From Chitinophaga agri (lineage in GTDB: Bacteria > Bacteroidota > Bacteroidia > Chitinophagales > Chitinophagaceae): DNA of 64,000 bases. The stretch lies in NCBI RefSeq assembly GCF_010093065.1, contig NZ_CP048113.1, positions 62,001 through 126,000 on the forward strand, read 5' to 3'. The translations under genes were made by a program, and so were the position numbers. Below, piece by piece: positions 1 through 8,093 of this stretch. The notes under the pieces are model-generated. The model ran no database searches, had not been told where the DNA came from, and saw nothing but the letters and a program-made list of their open reading frames with translations. How positions within the stretch are numbered: the first letter of the stretch is position 1; each line of letters begins with the position of its first letter.

Positions 1-889
1 CATTGGCCATATAATGGACAGGTACAGCGGCAGTTGTCAGTTGCTGCATAGCTTCCCAGCAGGAGGCGTCCTCCGGTAGCGTGCTGGTGCCTGGGTGCGC
101 AGCCGGATGATCAGGCAGCCAGGACAGGATGGTGGCCAGTTTCACTGCGTTCAGTTCCAGCAGCAACCGCTGATCCTGGAAAAACTGGCGCACAAAGTCA
201 TTGGCAGGGAAGAACAACAGCTCCGCCGGCGTACCGGTCTGTTGTACAGCACCTTTGTCCATCAGGCAGATCCTGTCACCCAGTTCGAATGCTTCCTGTA
301 CGTCATGTGTCACCATGATCACGGTTTTATTGCTGATCTCGTCCAGGGTGCGGAACTGTTTTCTGACACTGGCACGCGTAACAGGATCCAGTGCGCCAAA
401 GGGCTCGTCCATCAGTAAGACAGGCGGGTCGGCGGCCAGTGCACGGGCCAGTCCCACGCGCTGCTGTTGTCCGCCACTCAGTTGCTGCGGATAAGCGTCG
501 TAATATTCTGCAGGTGACAGGTGCAGTTTTTCCATCAGTACGCGTATCCTATCTTCTATACGTTTTTTATCCCATTTGAGTAAAGCAGGGACAATACCGA
601 TATTTTCCGCAACTGTATAGTGCGGAAAAAGCCCGTTATCCTGTAAAACATAACCGATATTACGACGGAAGGAAGTGATCTCTTGTATGTTCACTGCTTC
701 GCCATTCACATATATATTTCCGCTATCAGGAGCTATCAGCCGGTTGATCATCCGGAGCGTCGTTGTTTTCCCGCTTCCGCTGGTACCCAGCAATACGAGT
801 GTTTCTCCTGTGTTGACCTCGAAAGACACATCACTGACAGCTGGCTTGCCGTTTTGGAACGATTTGTTGACACGTTCAAGCTTAATCAT
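1..889 (-). CDS. ABC transporter ATP-binding protein, osmoprotectant (OpuCA/ProV) type, partial
   Basis: Cytoplasmic ATPase subunit of an importer, most like the glycine betaine/choline/carnitine ATPases (OpuCA, OsmV, ProV). Reading the minus strand from ATG at 889 gives an open frame to the window edge, so the C-terminus is missing. Seen: Walker A GTSGSGKT at residues 35-42, Q-loop Gln83, signature LSGGQ at 137-141, Walker B VLLMDEP at 157-163, switch His195. The stretch TTTLRMINRLIAPDSG and FRRNIGYVLQ are typical of the osmoprotectant branch. After the ATPase core the protein continues past residue 230 with a poorly conserved region rather than a clear CBS pair. It is the last visible gene of a minus-strand run with the oxidoreductase (45 nt gap) and DUF427 protein. 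The permease and binding-protein genes would be expected beyond position 1. The substrate is inferred from family resemblance only. Confidence 0.87.
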   Translation of the reverse strand, partial: MIKLERVNKSFQNGKPAVSDVSFEVNTGETLVLLGTSGSGKTTTLRMINRLIAPDSGNIYVNGEAVNIQEITSFRRNIGYVLQDNGLFPHYTVAENIGIVPALLKWDKKRIEDRIRVLMEKLHLSPAEYYDAYPQQLSGGQQQRVGLARALAADPPVLLMDEPFGALDPVTRASVRKQFRTLDEISNKTVIMVTHDVQEAFELGDRICLMDKGAVQQTGTPAELLFFPANDFVRQFFQDQRLLLELNAVKLATILSWLPDHPAAHPGTSTLPEDASCWEAMQQLTTAAVPVHYMAN

Positions 890-934
890 GGTCGGGATTC
901 ATTGAGGATTTTAATCCGCATTTTGTGCAACTGG

Positions 935-2317
935 TTATTTATCAAGTGTCATGAATAAATTGTTGATGGATTCCGAATACAGCGGATGTGCAAATACCAT
1001 TTCTCTCAGCTGTGTTGCTGTCATCCCTCCGAGCATTGCCATCTGCAAAACAGACATGATTTCACCACCTTCAGGCCCCAAGATAGCAACTCCCAGTAAC
1101 TTATCATCGTTTGCATCCACAACCGCTTTCATAAATCCCTGGGTATTGCCGGTTTCGATGGCCCGGGCCACGCGCGTCATATCGAGACAGGCCACTTTGA
1201 TAGTATGCCCTGCTTCTTTCGCTTCTTTTTCTGTCATTCCCACGCGTCCCAGCTGAGGGTCTGTAAACATGCAGTAAGGTACGGGTCTATCCTGGATAGA
1301 TGTATCCTGTTTACCTACCAGATTCTTGTACAAAATCAGGTAATCGTTGTACGAAATGTGGGTAAATGCAGGGCCGCCCTTCACATCGCCCAGGGCATAT
1401 ATACCTGGTACGTTCGTCTCAAGCTTGTCATTCACTCTGATAAAGTCTTTGTCATCAAGCGCGAGGCCGGTTTTTTCGGGCTGTAAAGACTTCGATTGTG
1501 GTGTACGGCCAACTGCCACCAGGAGGTGAGAGCCGGTGATGACCTGATGCTGGCCGTTGGCAGTGAACTGCAGTCTGATGGTCTCTCCGGTCTGCTCCAC
1601 TTTCTGGATGCTCGCGTCCGTATGCATCATTACACCAGCAGTCTCCATTACTTTTTTAACAGCAGCGGCGACGTCTTCGTCTTCATGTTTCAATAACTGT
1701 TTGCCCTTGTCAATGATAGTCACCTGGCTTCCCAGTCTGCGGAACAGCTGACCAAATTCCAGTCCGATATATCCGCTTCCCATGATCACAAGATGGGAGG
1801 GAAGTTGGGTGAGTTCCAGGATGGAAGTATTCGTCAGGTAAGGCACTGCATCCAGCCCGGGAATAGGAGGTATTTTAGGCAGGGTGCCGGTATTGAGGAA
1901 GATATGTTCAGCGGTGATCTCTTCTTCTCCGCCATCCTTTAGTGCTACTTTGAGGGTTTTGTGGCCGGAAAATACAGCTTCTCCGTAAAGGATGGATACC
2001 CCATCTGTTTTTTCCAGCCCTTTGGTGGCGCCGCCGCGGAAGGACTCCACTACTTTATTCTTACGGGCAACGATCTTTTCCAGATCTACCTTAAAATCAC
2101 TGACGGTAATACCCCATTCCTGGCTGTTAGCAATTACATGTGCTGCAGCACCACAGGCGATCATTGATTTGGTAGGCGTACAGCCGTCATTGATACACGT
2201 TCCACCTATCCATCTTTTCTCCACGATGACTGTCTGCCATCCTGCCTTAGCCAACTTTTTAGCCAAAGGAACACCACCTTGGCCGGAGCCAATAACAATT
2301 GCATCAAATTTTCTCAT
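935..2317 (-). CDS. FAD-dependent pyridine nucleotide-disulfide oxidoreductase (dihydrolipoamide dehydrogenase/mercuric reductase-like)
   Basis: Class I flavoprotein disulfide reductase of 460 aa, a usual length for the family. FAD-binding motif GSGQGG at residues 10-15; redox-active pair in GGTCINDGC (Cys41, Cys46), the CxxxxC arrangement of the family; NAD(P)-binding GSGYIGLEFG near residue 180; second FAD motif GIYALGD near 310; C-terminal AHPLYSE provides the His-Glu base of the partner subunit. It lacks the N-terminal HMA domain and the C-terminal Cys pair of true MerA, so mercuric reduction is unlikely; the variant CINDGC (Asp instead of Val) marks it as one of the mercuric-reductase-like proteins of unknown substrate. 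ATG at 2317 is preceded by AGAAG. It sits 28 nt after the DUF427 gene and 45 nt before the ABC ATPase, probably one operon. Confidence 0.9.
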   Translation of the reverse strand: MRKFDAIVIGSGQGGVPLAKKLAKAGWQTVIVEKRWIGGTCINDGCTPTKSMIACGAAAHVIANSQEWGITVSDFKVDLEKIVARKNKVVESFRGGATKGLEKTDGVSILYGEAVFSGHKTLKVALKDGGEEEITAEHIFLNTGTLPKIPPIPGLDAVPYLTNTSILELTQLPSHLVIMGSGYIGLEFGQLFRRLGSQVTIIDKGKQLLKHEDEDVAAAVKKVMETAGVMMHTDASIQKVEQTGETIRLQFTANGQHQVITGSHLLVAVGRTPQSKSLQPEKTGLALDDKDFIRVNDKLETNVPGIYALGDVKGGPAFTHISYNDYLILYKNLVGKQDTSIQDRPVPYCMFTDPQLGRVGMTEKEAKEAGHTIKVACLDMTRVARAIETGNTQGFMKAVVDANDDKLLGVAILGPEGGEIMSVLQMAMLGGMTATQLREMVFAHPLYSESINNLFMTLDK

Positions 2318-2345
2318 AATTCTTCTTTTGTTTTTACTTTATACC

Positions 2346-2627
2346 TTAATCGACGACTTCTACTCCTTTCCAGAATGCGATATACCCTTTGATGTTTTCG
2401 GCTGCCGATTTAGGTGCAGGGTAGTACCAGGCAGCATCATGGTTAACCTTTCCCTTGACATTGACATCATAATAGGAGGCTTCTCCTTTCCATGCGCAAT
2501 GTGTGTGGGTATGGGAAGGGTTCAGGAAGCCCAGCTTTACAGATGCTGGCGGGAAATAATGATTGTTTTCGACTACCACTGTTGTGTCGCTTTCCGCAAT
2601 GATCTCATTCTGCCAGATTGCCTTCAT
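2346..2627 (-). CDS. DUF427 domain protein
   Basis: Small cytoplasmic protein of 93 aa that is essentially one DUF427 domain, a beta-rich fold of unknown biochemical role. Typical family features are visible: the opening AIWNxxxIAES-like strand (AIWQNEIIAES), the YFPP motif near residue 25, the CAWKGEASYYDV segment near 44-55, the AWYYPAP motif near 65 and the closing IKGYIAFWKGVEV. No signal peptide. First gene of the minus-strand run with the flavoprotein and ABC ATPase. No function can be assigned beyond the family; the neighbours do not settle it. Confidence 0.88.
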   Translation of the reverse strand: MKAIWQNEIIAESDTTVVVENNHYFPPASVKLGFLNPSHTHTHCAWKGEASYYDVNVKGKVNHDAAWYYPAPKSAAENIKGYIAFWKGVEVVD

Positions 2628-2725
2628 CGTGTTGTCGTTTAATAAGTTATAATTACAGGACCAAATATTATACCACGGGGTTCGTTGTGGAAGCTCAGAA
2701 GTTAGGACTTTTTTTTCAAATGGAA

Positions 2726-2757
2726 TTTGCAGGGATCAATTTCTTTTGGTTACTTTG
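2726..2757 (+). promoter_or_regulatory. Bacteroidota-type promoter for the xrtN pair
   Basis: TTTG (2726-2729), a 20-nt spacer and TTACTTTG (2750-2757) match the Bacteroidota sigma factor consensus TTTG-N19/20-TAnnTTTG at all but one position. Transcription would begin near 2764, which makes the ATG at 2771 almost leaderless and favours the downstream ATG at 2846 for the VIT gene. Confidence 0.5.
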
Positions 2758-2845
2758 TATCTCAAAGTGAATGTGTTTTGATGTAATGCCCTACAGGGCT
2801 TTTTTTAGCGGAATATTCTTTGTAATTCAAAGTGCTTTATTTATT

Positions 2846-5359
2846 ATGAACGAACGTCTTATACCTCTGAGACTCCTGAAAATCCAGCTGATGGACGGGA
2901 TGTACCGTCTGGGATTAGTGATGCTGATATTTACGTTGATATTTTTCTGTATAGGAGAGGTGTATCCCCCGAAAGACGGCGATTACATGAGCTGGTTTAT
3001 CGTGAATCATTTTGTGACCGGCATTTATTTCCTGGCATTAATGCTGAGTGGCAGATTAAGAAAAGGCAGGCAGGGACTACCTTTGATGCTACTGTTCCTG
3101 CTCATATCATTGGTGAGCGCCTATTCACTGAACAGGGTGATTCCTGTGTTTGCTGCACACCCTCTTTGGTTTAAACTTACACTTATCTGCTGTGGGGTTA
3201 ATTATCTGCTATTTGCCTATCAACGTATCCTTCCTATCCCCGTGCGTTGGTTACAGTTTTTTATCCTGGGGATGGCATTTTGCTGTTTCCTGTATTTAGC
3301 CATTTATGTACTTCCTTTTACCGGCTATGGGTTGATTGCTTTCTTTTTCTTTGGTATTTCTCTACACGCAATGGTCCCGCTTTTGTTTTGTATCTATACG
3401 ATCGTTCTATGGAGAAAGAGCCGCCGGGGCAGGCATTTCTATGATACCGGATTTTTTAGTGGGATAGGCACCGTGGTACTAATCGTAGCGATTTATTCAT
3501 TGATCTGGCGGGTGAATGTAGTGGAAATCGGCAAGTTGTACGCGAATGCAGATAATAAAAACGGACTGCCAGGTTGGGTAAATCTTCTGAAGAATATTCC
3601 TACAGGTCCCATTGCGAATCAAGTGCTGGTAGGACGTGCTGCCTATGCAATGCCCGATAGATGGGATGATGGTCCCTCATTAAATCGTTGGAGCGTACGA
3701 AACCTGCTACACGATCCCCTGGTAATGACGGCCGCATTTCTGGCAGGGACAGTCGATGTTCCCTGGGATGAACGTGCACATGTACTCGAAGCATTATCTG
3801 CCTACAAATATGACGACGAACTGCACCTCTGGGATGATGAAGATCTGAAGACCACACATGTACAGACGGTGGCGCACATATGGCCTGCACTCAGACTAGC
3901 CTATACCGAAAAGACGCTCAACATCAGGAACAGGAATAGTGACTGGGAAAACAGACAGGAGGCGATCTATAAATTTCAACTTCCCGAAGGGGCCTTTGTC
4001 TCCTCGCTCTCTCTATGGATCAATGGAAAAGAAGAGAAGAGTATCCTCACTACAAAGGCAAAGGCTGATAGTGCCTATACTGACATCGTTGATGTGCAAC
4101 AAAGAGACCCGTCCGTCGTGCATTGGCGGGAAGGTAACAGCGTGGCCGTCCGCGTGTTCCCTGTATTCGGGGGCGAAGAACGTCAGTTTAAGATTGGCAT
4201 CACGGCCCCATTGTCCATGGAGCATGGAAAACAGACTTACAGGAACATTGGGTTTGAGGGACCACAGGCCGATGATGCACGTGAAAAGATAGATATCAGT
4301 TTTGAGACAGCTCCTGCTGATCTGAACTATTCCAAGGTACTGCATAAAGACAAAGACAACCGGTTGACAGCTACCGGTGAGTACCGAGAGGATTGGGAGT
4401 TATCTTTTCATGATGAAGGTCTGAATCATCAGGTATTCAGTAATAATGGTACACTTTATACTGCGGTACCGTACCGTAAAGAAATGGGAAATACAGCTGT
4501 CAGAACTATCTATCCGGATGTCAATAGCGCCTGGAGCACCACTGAATGGAATGCTTTGCTGGCGATGTCCCGTCAATTTCAGGTGAAGGTCTGCGTAGAC
4601 GGTAAGTTTGTGGACGTGACGACTAACAATCAGGAACAGTTATTTGATCAGTTGTCAGCCGATAGATTTAGTATTTTCCCTTTTCATCTGATTCAGGATG
4701 CCGCCACATCAATGGTTGTTACTAAAGGCGCAGGTAAATCTCCGCGTATAGCGGATCTGGAACATAGTTCATTTCTGGTTTACCTGAAACAGTGGCTGGG
4801 TGAAGGGCACCAGATAATGTTATATAACCTGGGGGGTGAATTATCTCCATATCTGCGTACATTAAAAGAATGCCGCACCTTCCGCTATGGAAAGGGAGAT
4901 GCAGCTGGATTACGTACATTACTGGATGCACACCAGTTCCCACTGAATATAGAGAATGACGAGCGTATCATCATAGAATCCGCAAAAATGGCCATACTGG
5001 CCAACAGCGGTACAGGATCTTCCACAGCGCCTGATCATCTGCAGCGTTTATTTGCTTACAATCATATTATGCATGCCATGGGACCACATCTGCTAACAGG
5101 TGGCGAGACCACAGATACATTAGTCGCAGAAGCCAAAGCAGCACATATTGTTACACCGTTGTCCAGTCTGATCGTATTGGAAACGCAGCAGGATTATGAG
5201 CGTTTTGATATCAAGGAAAGTAATAACAGTCTGAATAATGCCGGCATGAAAAATAATGGTGCAGTGCCTGAACCGCATGAATGGTTGCTGATAATAGGCG
5301 GCATATTACTGATCATCTGGCTGAAATACAGACCGGCGTTCATTAAACGATTTGCATAA
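2846..5359 (+). CDS. XrtN-system VIT domain protein with C-terminal PEP-type sorting signal
   Basis: Large membrane protein, 837 aa from the ATG at 2846 (an in-frame ATG at 2771 would add 25 residues but lies at the likely transcription start). Order: about seven hydrophobic membrane segments in the first 250 residues; then a soluble region with a VIT-like domain around residues 360-470 (YKFQLPEGAFVSSLSLWING ... VAVRVFPVFGGEERQFKI); a further soluble domain; and a C-terminal tripartite tail of VPEPHEW, a hydrophobic helix (LLIIGGILLIIWL) and a basic end (KYRPAFIKRFA). That tail is a PEP-CTERM-like exosortase signal. The exosortase N gene starts 8 nt downstream. Known of the family: such VIT proteins are found beside exosortase N in Bacteroidota. 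Inferred: this protein is the dedicated substrate. Its function is unknown. Confidence 0.87.
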   Translation: MNERLIPLRLLKIQLMDGMYRLGLVMLIFTLIFFCIGEVYPPKDGDYMSWFIVNHFVTGIYFLALMLSGRLRKGRQGLPLMLLFLLISLVSAYSLNRVIPVFAAHPLWFKLTLICCGVNYLLFAYQRILPIPVRWLQFFILGMAFCCFLYLAIYVLPFTGYGLIAFFFFGISLHAMVPLLFCIYTIVLWRKSRRGRHFYDTGFFSGIGTVVLIVAIYSLIWRVNVVEIGKLYANADNKNGLPGWVNLLKNIPTGPIANQVLVGRAAYAMPDRWDDGPSLNRWSVRNLLHDPLVMTAAFLAGTVDVPWDERAHVLEALSAYKYDDELHLWDDEDLKTTHVQTVAHIWPALRLAYTEKTLNIRNRNSDWENRQEAIYKFQLPEGAFVSSLSLWINGKEEKSILTTKAKADSAYTDIVDVQQRDPSVVHWREGNSVAVRVFPVFGGEERQFKIGITAPLSMEHGKQTYRNIGFEGPQADDAREKIDISFETAPADLNYSKVLHKDKDNRLTATGEYREDWELSFHDEGLNHQVFSNNGTLYTAVPYRKEMGNTAVRTIYPDVNSAWSTTEWNALLAMSRQFQVKVCVDGKFVDVTTNNQEQLFDQLSADRFSIFPFHLIQDAATSMVVTKGAGKSPRIADLEHSSFLVYLKQWLGEGHQIMLYNLGGELSPYLRTLKECRTFRYGKGDAAGLRTLLDAHQFPLNIENDERIIIESAKMAILANSGTGSSTAPDHLQRLFAYNHIMHAMGPHLLTGGETTDTLVAEAKAAHIVTPLSSLIVLETQQDYERFDIKESNNSLNNAGMKNNGAVPEPHEWLLIIGGILLIIWLKYRPAFIKRFA

Positions 5360-5367
5360 ATAAAGAT

Positions 5368-6729
5368 ATGAGTAAAGGAATATTGCTCTTCCTGCTGAAA
5401 TTGCTACAGGCCGGAAGATGCTGGCCACTGCTGGTGATGGCCTGTTATGTAGTGGTAATGTTCTATGGTCTCGGACAATATATTCCGTGGAATAGCCCGG
5501 CGACGATCTTAGGTGTGCTGGCCCTTTGTATGGTCACCACTTTTAACCGCAGTGAAAAGGGGAGCCTGCGGTTCTTCCTGCCCGCAGTACTGGCGTTGCT
5601 GTTATATATGCTGCTGCCAGGTAAGACATTACTTTGTACGGCGGTTGTCTGTGGTATATTGTTCATGGCGGAAGCTTTTTTCGGCAGGGTGAATCTGTTG
5701 CCAGGTGTCGTCCTCGTCATCATGTCACCGCTGTTTGAATATGTCTCTAATGTGTTTAGCTTTCCGATCCGGTTACAGCTCACCACCTTAGCAGGTCGCA
5801 TGATCGGATTAATGGGGCAGGACGTGTACGTGCAGGGTAATATGATCAGCTGTAACGGAAATGAGTTTTCCGTTGATCCGGCTTGCATGGGACTGCAGAT
5901 GATGGTCACCTCATTATTATGTGGCATCATACTGATCGGCTATTACCAGCGCCAGCAAGGGAAGGAACTACGCTTACCGGTATTATTACCTTTACTCAGT
6001 GTATTCCTCCTGCTCAATATCCTATCCAACCTGTTACGAATCATTTTCCTGGTATGGATGCATATACTGCCGGAGACAGCCATGCACGATGTGTCCGGGC
6101 TGATGTGTCTGGGGCTGTATGTTATTACGCCGGCCGTATTCCTGTCCCGCTGGACAGTAAGCCGGTATGGCCATGCGGTGCAATCACACAGGAAACAATA
6201 TGTATTACGTTCTGCTGTGAAGATGTTCCTGCTGAATACGATATTGCCTGTGGCGATGTTGATCAGCTGTATACTGCACTCGCCGCAGGGGGCAAACGGG
6301 CAGCTGCCATCACATGTGCCTGCGCTGGCAGGATTTGCTGTGCAACCTTTGCCAGGTAATATTATCCGGTTGCAGAGCGATAGTCTGCTCATTTATATCA
6401 AACATATTCCTGCCAGCTATTATACAGAACACCACCCGATGATCTGCTGGAGAGGGAGTGGGTACAACTTTTATAAAGTGCAGGAGACGCCTGTGTCAGG
6501 TCATACGATCTATACAGCCCTGTTACAACAGGAGCAGGACGTGTTGTATACCGCCTGGTGGTATGATAATGGGTCGGTAATTACCAATAGCCAGTTACAA
6601 TGGCGCTGGGATGTGCTTTTCGGAGCGCATCCCTATTCCCTGGTAAATGTGACCGCAGGTACTGAGCAGGAACTGACGGTGGCCGTGCAGGAGATGCTAA
6701 ATAAGAAAAAGCTGTCCGTCTATTTGTAA
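5368..6729 (+). CDS. xrtN: exosortase N (XrtN), membrane transpeptidase
   Basis: Polytopic inner-membrane cysteine protease/transpeptidase of 453 aa that should cleave and re-attach proteins bearing a PEP-type C-terminal signal. The three catalytic residues of the exosortase/archaeosortase family are visible: Cys173 in DPACMGLQMM, Arg224 in NLLRIIF, His240 in AMHDVSG, set between hydrophobic helices. About eight membrane segments fill residues 1-310; the last 140 residues form an extracytoplasmic domain (roughly 310-453), as in exosortases with an EpsI-like tail. The gene follows the VIT protein by 8 nt and must be co-transcribed. No other protein in the window carries a matching tail, so this looks like a one-enzyme, one-substrate unit. 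Confidence 0.88.
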   Translation: MSKGILLFLLKLLQAGRCWPLLVMACYVVVMFYGLGQYIPWNSPATILGVLALCMVTTFNRSEKGSLRFFLPAVLALLLYMLLPGKTLLCTAVVCGILFMAEAFFGRVNLLPGVVLVIMSPLFEYVSNVFSFPIRLQLTTLAGRMIGLMGQDVYVQGNMISCNGNEFSVDPACMGLQMMVTSLLCGIILIGYYQRQQGKELRLPVLLPLLSVFLLLNILSNLLRIIFLVWMHILPETAMHDVSGLMCLGLYVITPAVFLSRWTVSRYGHAVQSHRKQYVLRSAVKMFLLNTILPVAMLISCILHSPQGANGQLPSHVPALAGFAVQPLPGNIIRLQSDSLLIYIKHIPASYYTEHHPMICWRGSGYNFYKVQETPVSGHTIYTALLQQEQDVLYTAWWYDNGSVITNSQLQWRWDVLFGAHPYSLVNVTAGTEQELTVAVQEMLNKKKLSVYL

Positions 6730-6761
6730 CCCAGCCGTTTGTCCCCCCTGCTGAAAAATAA

Positions 6762-6793
6762 TTTCCGTAACAAAATGGGTTCTGCTATATTTG
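6762..6793 (+). promoter_or_regulatory. Bacteroidota-type promoter of the SRPBCC gene
   Basis: TTTC (6762-6765), 20-nt spacer, and a perfect TATATTTG (6786-6793). The ATG at 6850 lies 57 nt beyond. The -7 element is followed directly by a perfect palindrome. Confidence 0.55.
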
Positions 6794-6807
6794 TAACCGA
6801 TCGGTTA
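6794..6807. promoter_or_regulatory. candidate repressor operator, 14-bp perfect palindrome
   Basis: TAACCGATCGGTTA is a perfect palindrome starting at the base after the -7 box TATATTTG and covering the expected transcription start. This is where a homodimeric repressor (TetR-like or similar) would block initiation. The cognate regulator is not identified; the adjacent MarR gene is one candidate. Confidence 0.5.
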
Positions 6808-6849
6808 TATAATGTAATGTCTTCCTTAATAGCTTAAAACCATTTGTTT

Positions 6850-7281
6850 ATGCAAACTGCACCATTTGTCATTGAGCGAACTTACAATGCGCCTGTAGAA
6901 AAGGTATGGGCCGCCATTACCGACAAGGACCAGATGAAACAGTGGTACTTCGATATTGCTGATTTCAGGGCGGAGCTGGGGGCCGAATTCTTCTTTTACG
7001 GTCTTGGTCCGGAAGGACAACAGTTTAAACATCTTTGTCAGGTAACTGAACTGGAACCCGGCATTAAACTGACCTATAGCTGGCGATATGAAGGTTTCGA
7101 AGGCAACTCCTTTGTGACCTTCGAACTATTCCCGGAAGGGGATAAAACCAGGGTTAAACTCACCCATGCAGGGCTGGAGACATTCCCGCAAGAGAATGCC
7201 AGCTTCAGAAAGGAGAACTTCATGGCTGGCTGGGAACAACTCATAGGTACTTCTCTGAAGGAATTCGTCGAAAAAGTATAG
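6850..7281 (+). CDS. SRPBCC domain protein (AHSA1-like)
   Basis: Cytoplasmic START-like fold protein of 143 aa with a hydrophobic ligand cavity; the family includes the C-terminal domain of the Hsp90 co-chaperone Aha1, but most bacterial members have unknown ligands. Seen: opening FVIERTYNAPVEKVWAAITD, the WYFD segment near residue 37, LTYSWRYEG near 77, FELFPEGDKTRVKLTHAG near 95-112 and the terminal GWEQLIGTSLKEF helix. The open frame begins at a TTG (6844), but the ATG two codons later is chosen. It has its own promoter and a palindromic operator, and ends 2 nt from the convergent MarR gene. In many genomes such proteins pair with ArsR/MarR/TetR regulators. Confidence 0.88.
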   Translation: MQTAPFVIERTYNAPVEKVWAAITDKDQMKQWYFDIADFRAELGAEFFFYGLGPEGQQFKHLCQVTELEPGIKLTYSWRYEGFEGNSFVTFELFPEGDKTRVKLTHAGLETFPQENASFRKENFMAGWEQLIGTSLKEFVEKV

Positions 7282-7283
7282 TG

Positions 7284-7916
7284 TTAATCGAGCAGTTCAT
7301 CCAGTTTGGAAAGATTGTCCATAAAGATGGGATGGTGGTAATCATCCAGCTTCTGTAATATCACTACCAGCTGATACTGTTCCAGGGGGCTCAGGTCCCC
7401 CAGTATCAGCCGGGAAATTTTATCCATATTCACATACATCCCTGCCAGTAGTTCCCGTCCCTGCTCGCTCACGCGAAGCGCCTTGCTGCGCTTATCTTCA
7501 CTATGCACGGTCTCTTCCATGTATCCCAGTCTGACCAGCCTTTTAATGATCTCCATCCCCGTCGGTTTTTCATGCCTGTTCTGCTGGATCAGCTCCGTCT
7601 TGTTCATGGGCTCATACTGCAGCAGCGAGACCATATATCCGAATTCGTCCATAGACTGTAATGATGTACCTTCCAGGGCTTTCTTAATATATAATTTGGC
7701 ATAACGGTACATATATACGATCAGTTTACTGACCAGTCCCGGTGTATGCGAATCACCATATCCCTCTTTGGTAAGCGGAGCATCATGAAAGGGAACGGGC
7801 GGCAGTTCTTTGGTCTGCAGCCAGGCAATGAAGTCATGGGTGCGCGGTGCTTTCCCCGTGGAATGTTCGTACTCTTCTGCTAATACAATGAGGTCTTTCA
7901 GGAATGTATAATCCAA
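7284..7916 (-). CDS. MarR family transcriptional regulator
   Basis: Winged-helix regulator of 210 aa, longer than the usual 140-160 because of a roughly 70-residue N-terminal helical extension. The wHTH covers residues 90-160: EFGYMVSLLQYEPMNKTEL (helix 2-3), NRHEKPTGMEIIKRLVRLGYM (recognition helix) and the wing HSEDKRSKALRVSEQG. The C-terminal helices would form the dimer interface. The start must be the TTG at 7916, because an in-frame TAG lies three codons upstream and there is no nearby ATG. The gene is divergent from crtY across a 177-bp region containing the palindrome ACTAATTTAGT, so autoregulation and control of crtY are plausible but inferred. It converges on the SRPBCC gene with 2 nt between stops. 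Confidence 0.87.
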   Translation of the reverse strand: MDYTFLKDLIVLAEEYEHSTGKAPRTHDFIAWLQTKELPPVPFHDAPLTKEGYGDSHTPGLVSKLIVYMYRYAKLYIKKALEGTSLQSMDEFGYMVSLLQYEPMNKTELIQQNRHEKPTGMEIIKRLVRLGYMEETVHSEDKRSKALRVSEQGRELLAGMYVNMDKISRLILGDLSPLEQYQLVVILQKLDDYHHPIFMDNLSKLDELLD

Positions 7917-8006
7917 CGAAAACTATTTTCAACAATAATAACAAGTTTATCCAGTAAAAGTGGTATAAAAACATTTCATACTTCACTGATAATGATATAT
8001 AATTGT

Positions 8007-8017
8007 ACTAATTTAGT
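8007..8017. promoter_or_regulatory. candidate MarR-type operator between marR and crtY
   Basis: ACTAATTTAGT (5-bp arms about one central base) lies just upstream of a weak promoter TGTG-N20-TTGCTTTG (8017-8048) for crtY and in the divergent MarR/crtY intergenic region. AT-rich short palindromes are usual MarR sites. Confidence 0.3.
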
Positions 8018-8093
8018 GTGAAAACATACTGATACCCTAATTGCTTTGCGTTTTATCAACTGAACCCCCCATCGGAATTGAAAAACTTCAAGA

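Noticed and set aside
935..2317. Mercuric reductase merA
   Set aside because: No N-terminal HMA domain, no C-terminal Cys pair and no mer genes nearby; called a general disulfide oxidoreductase.
2771..2845. Upstream ATG for the VIT protein
   Set aside because: It would lie only about 7 nt from the predicted transcription start; the next ATG gives a normal membrane-protein start.
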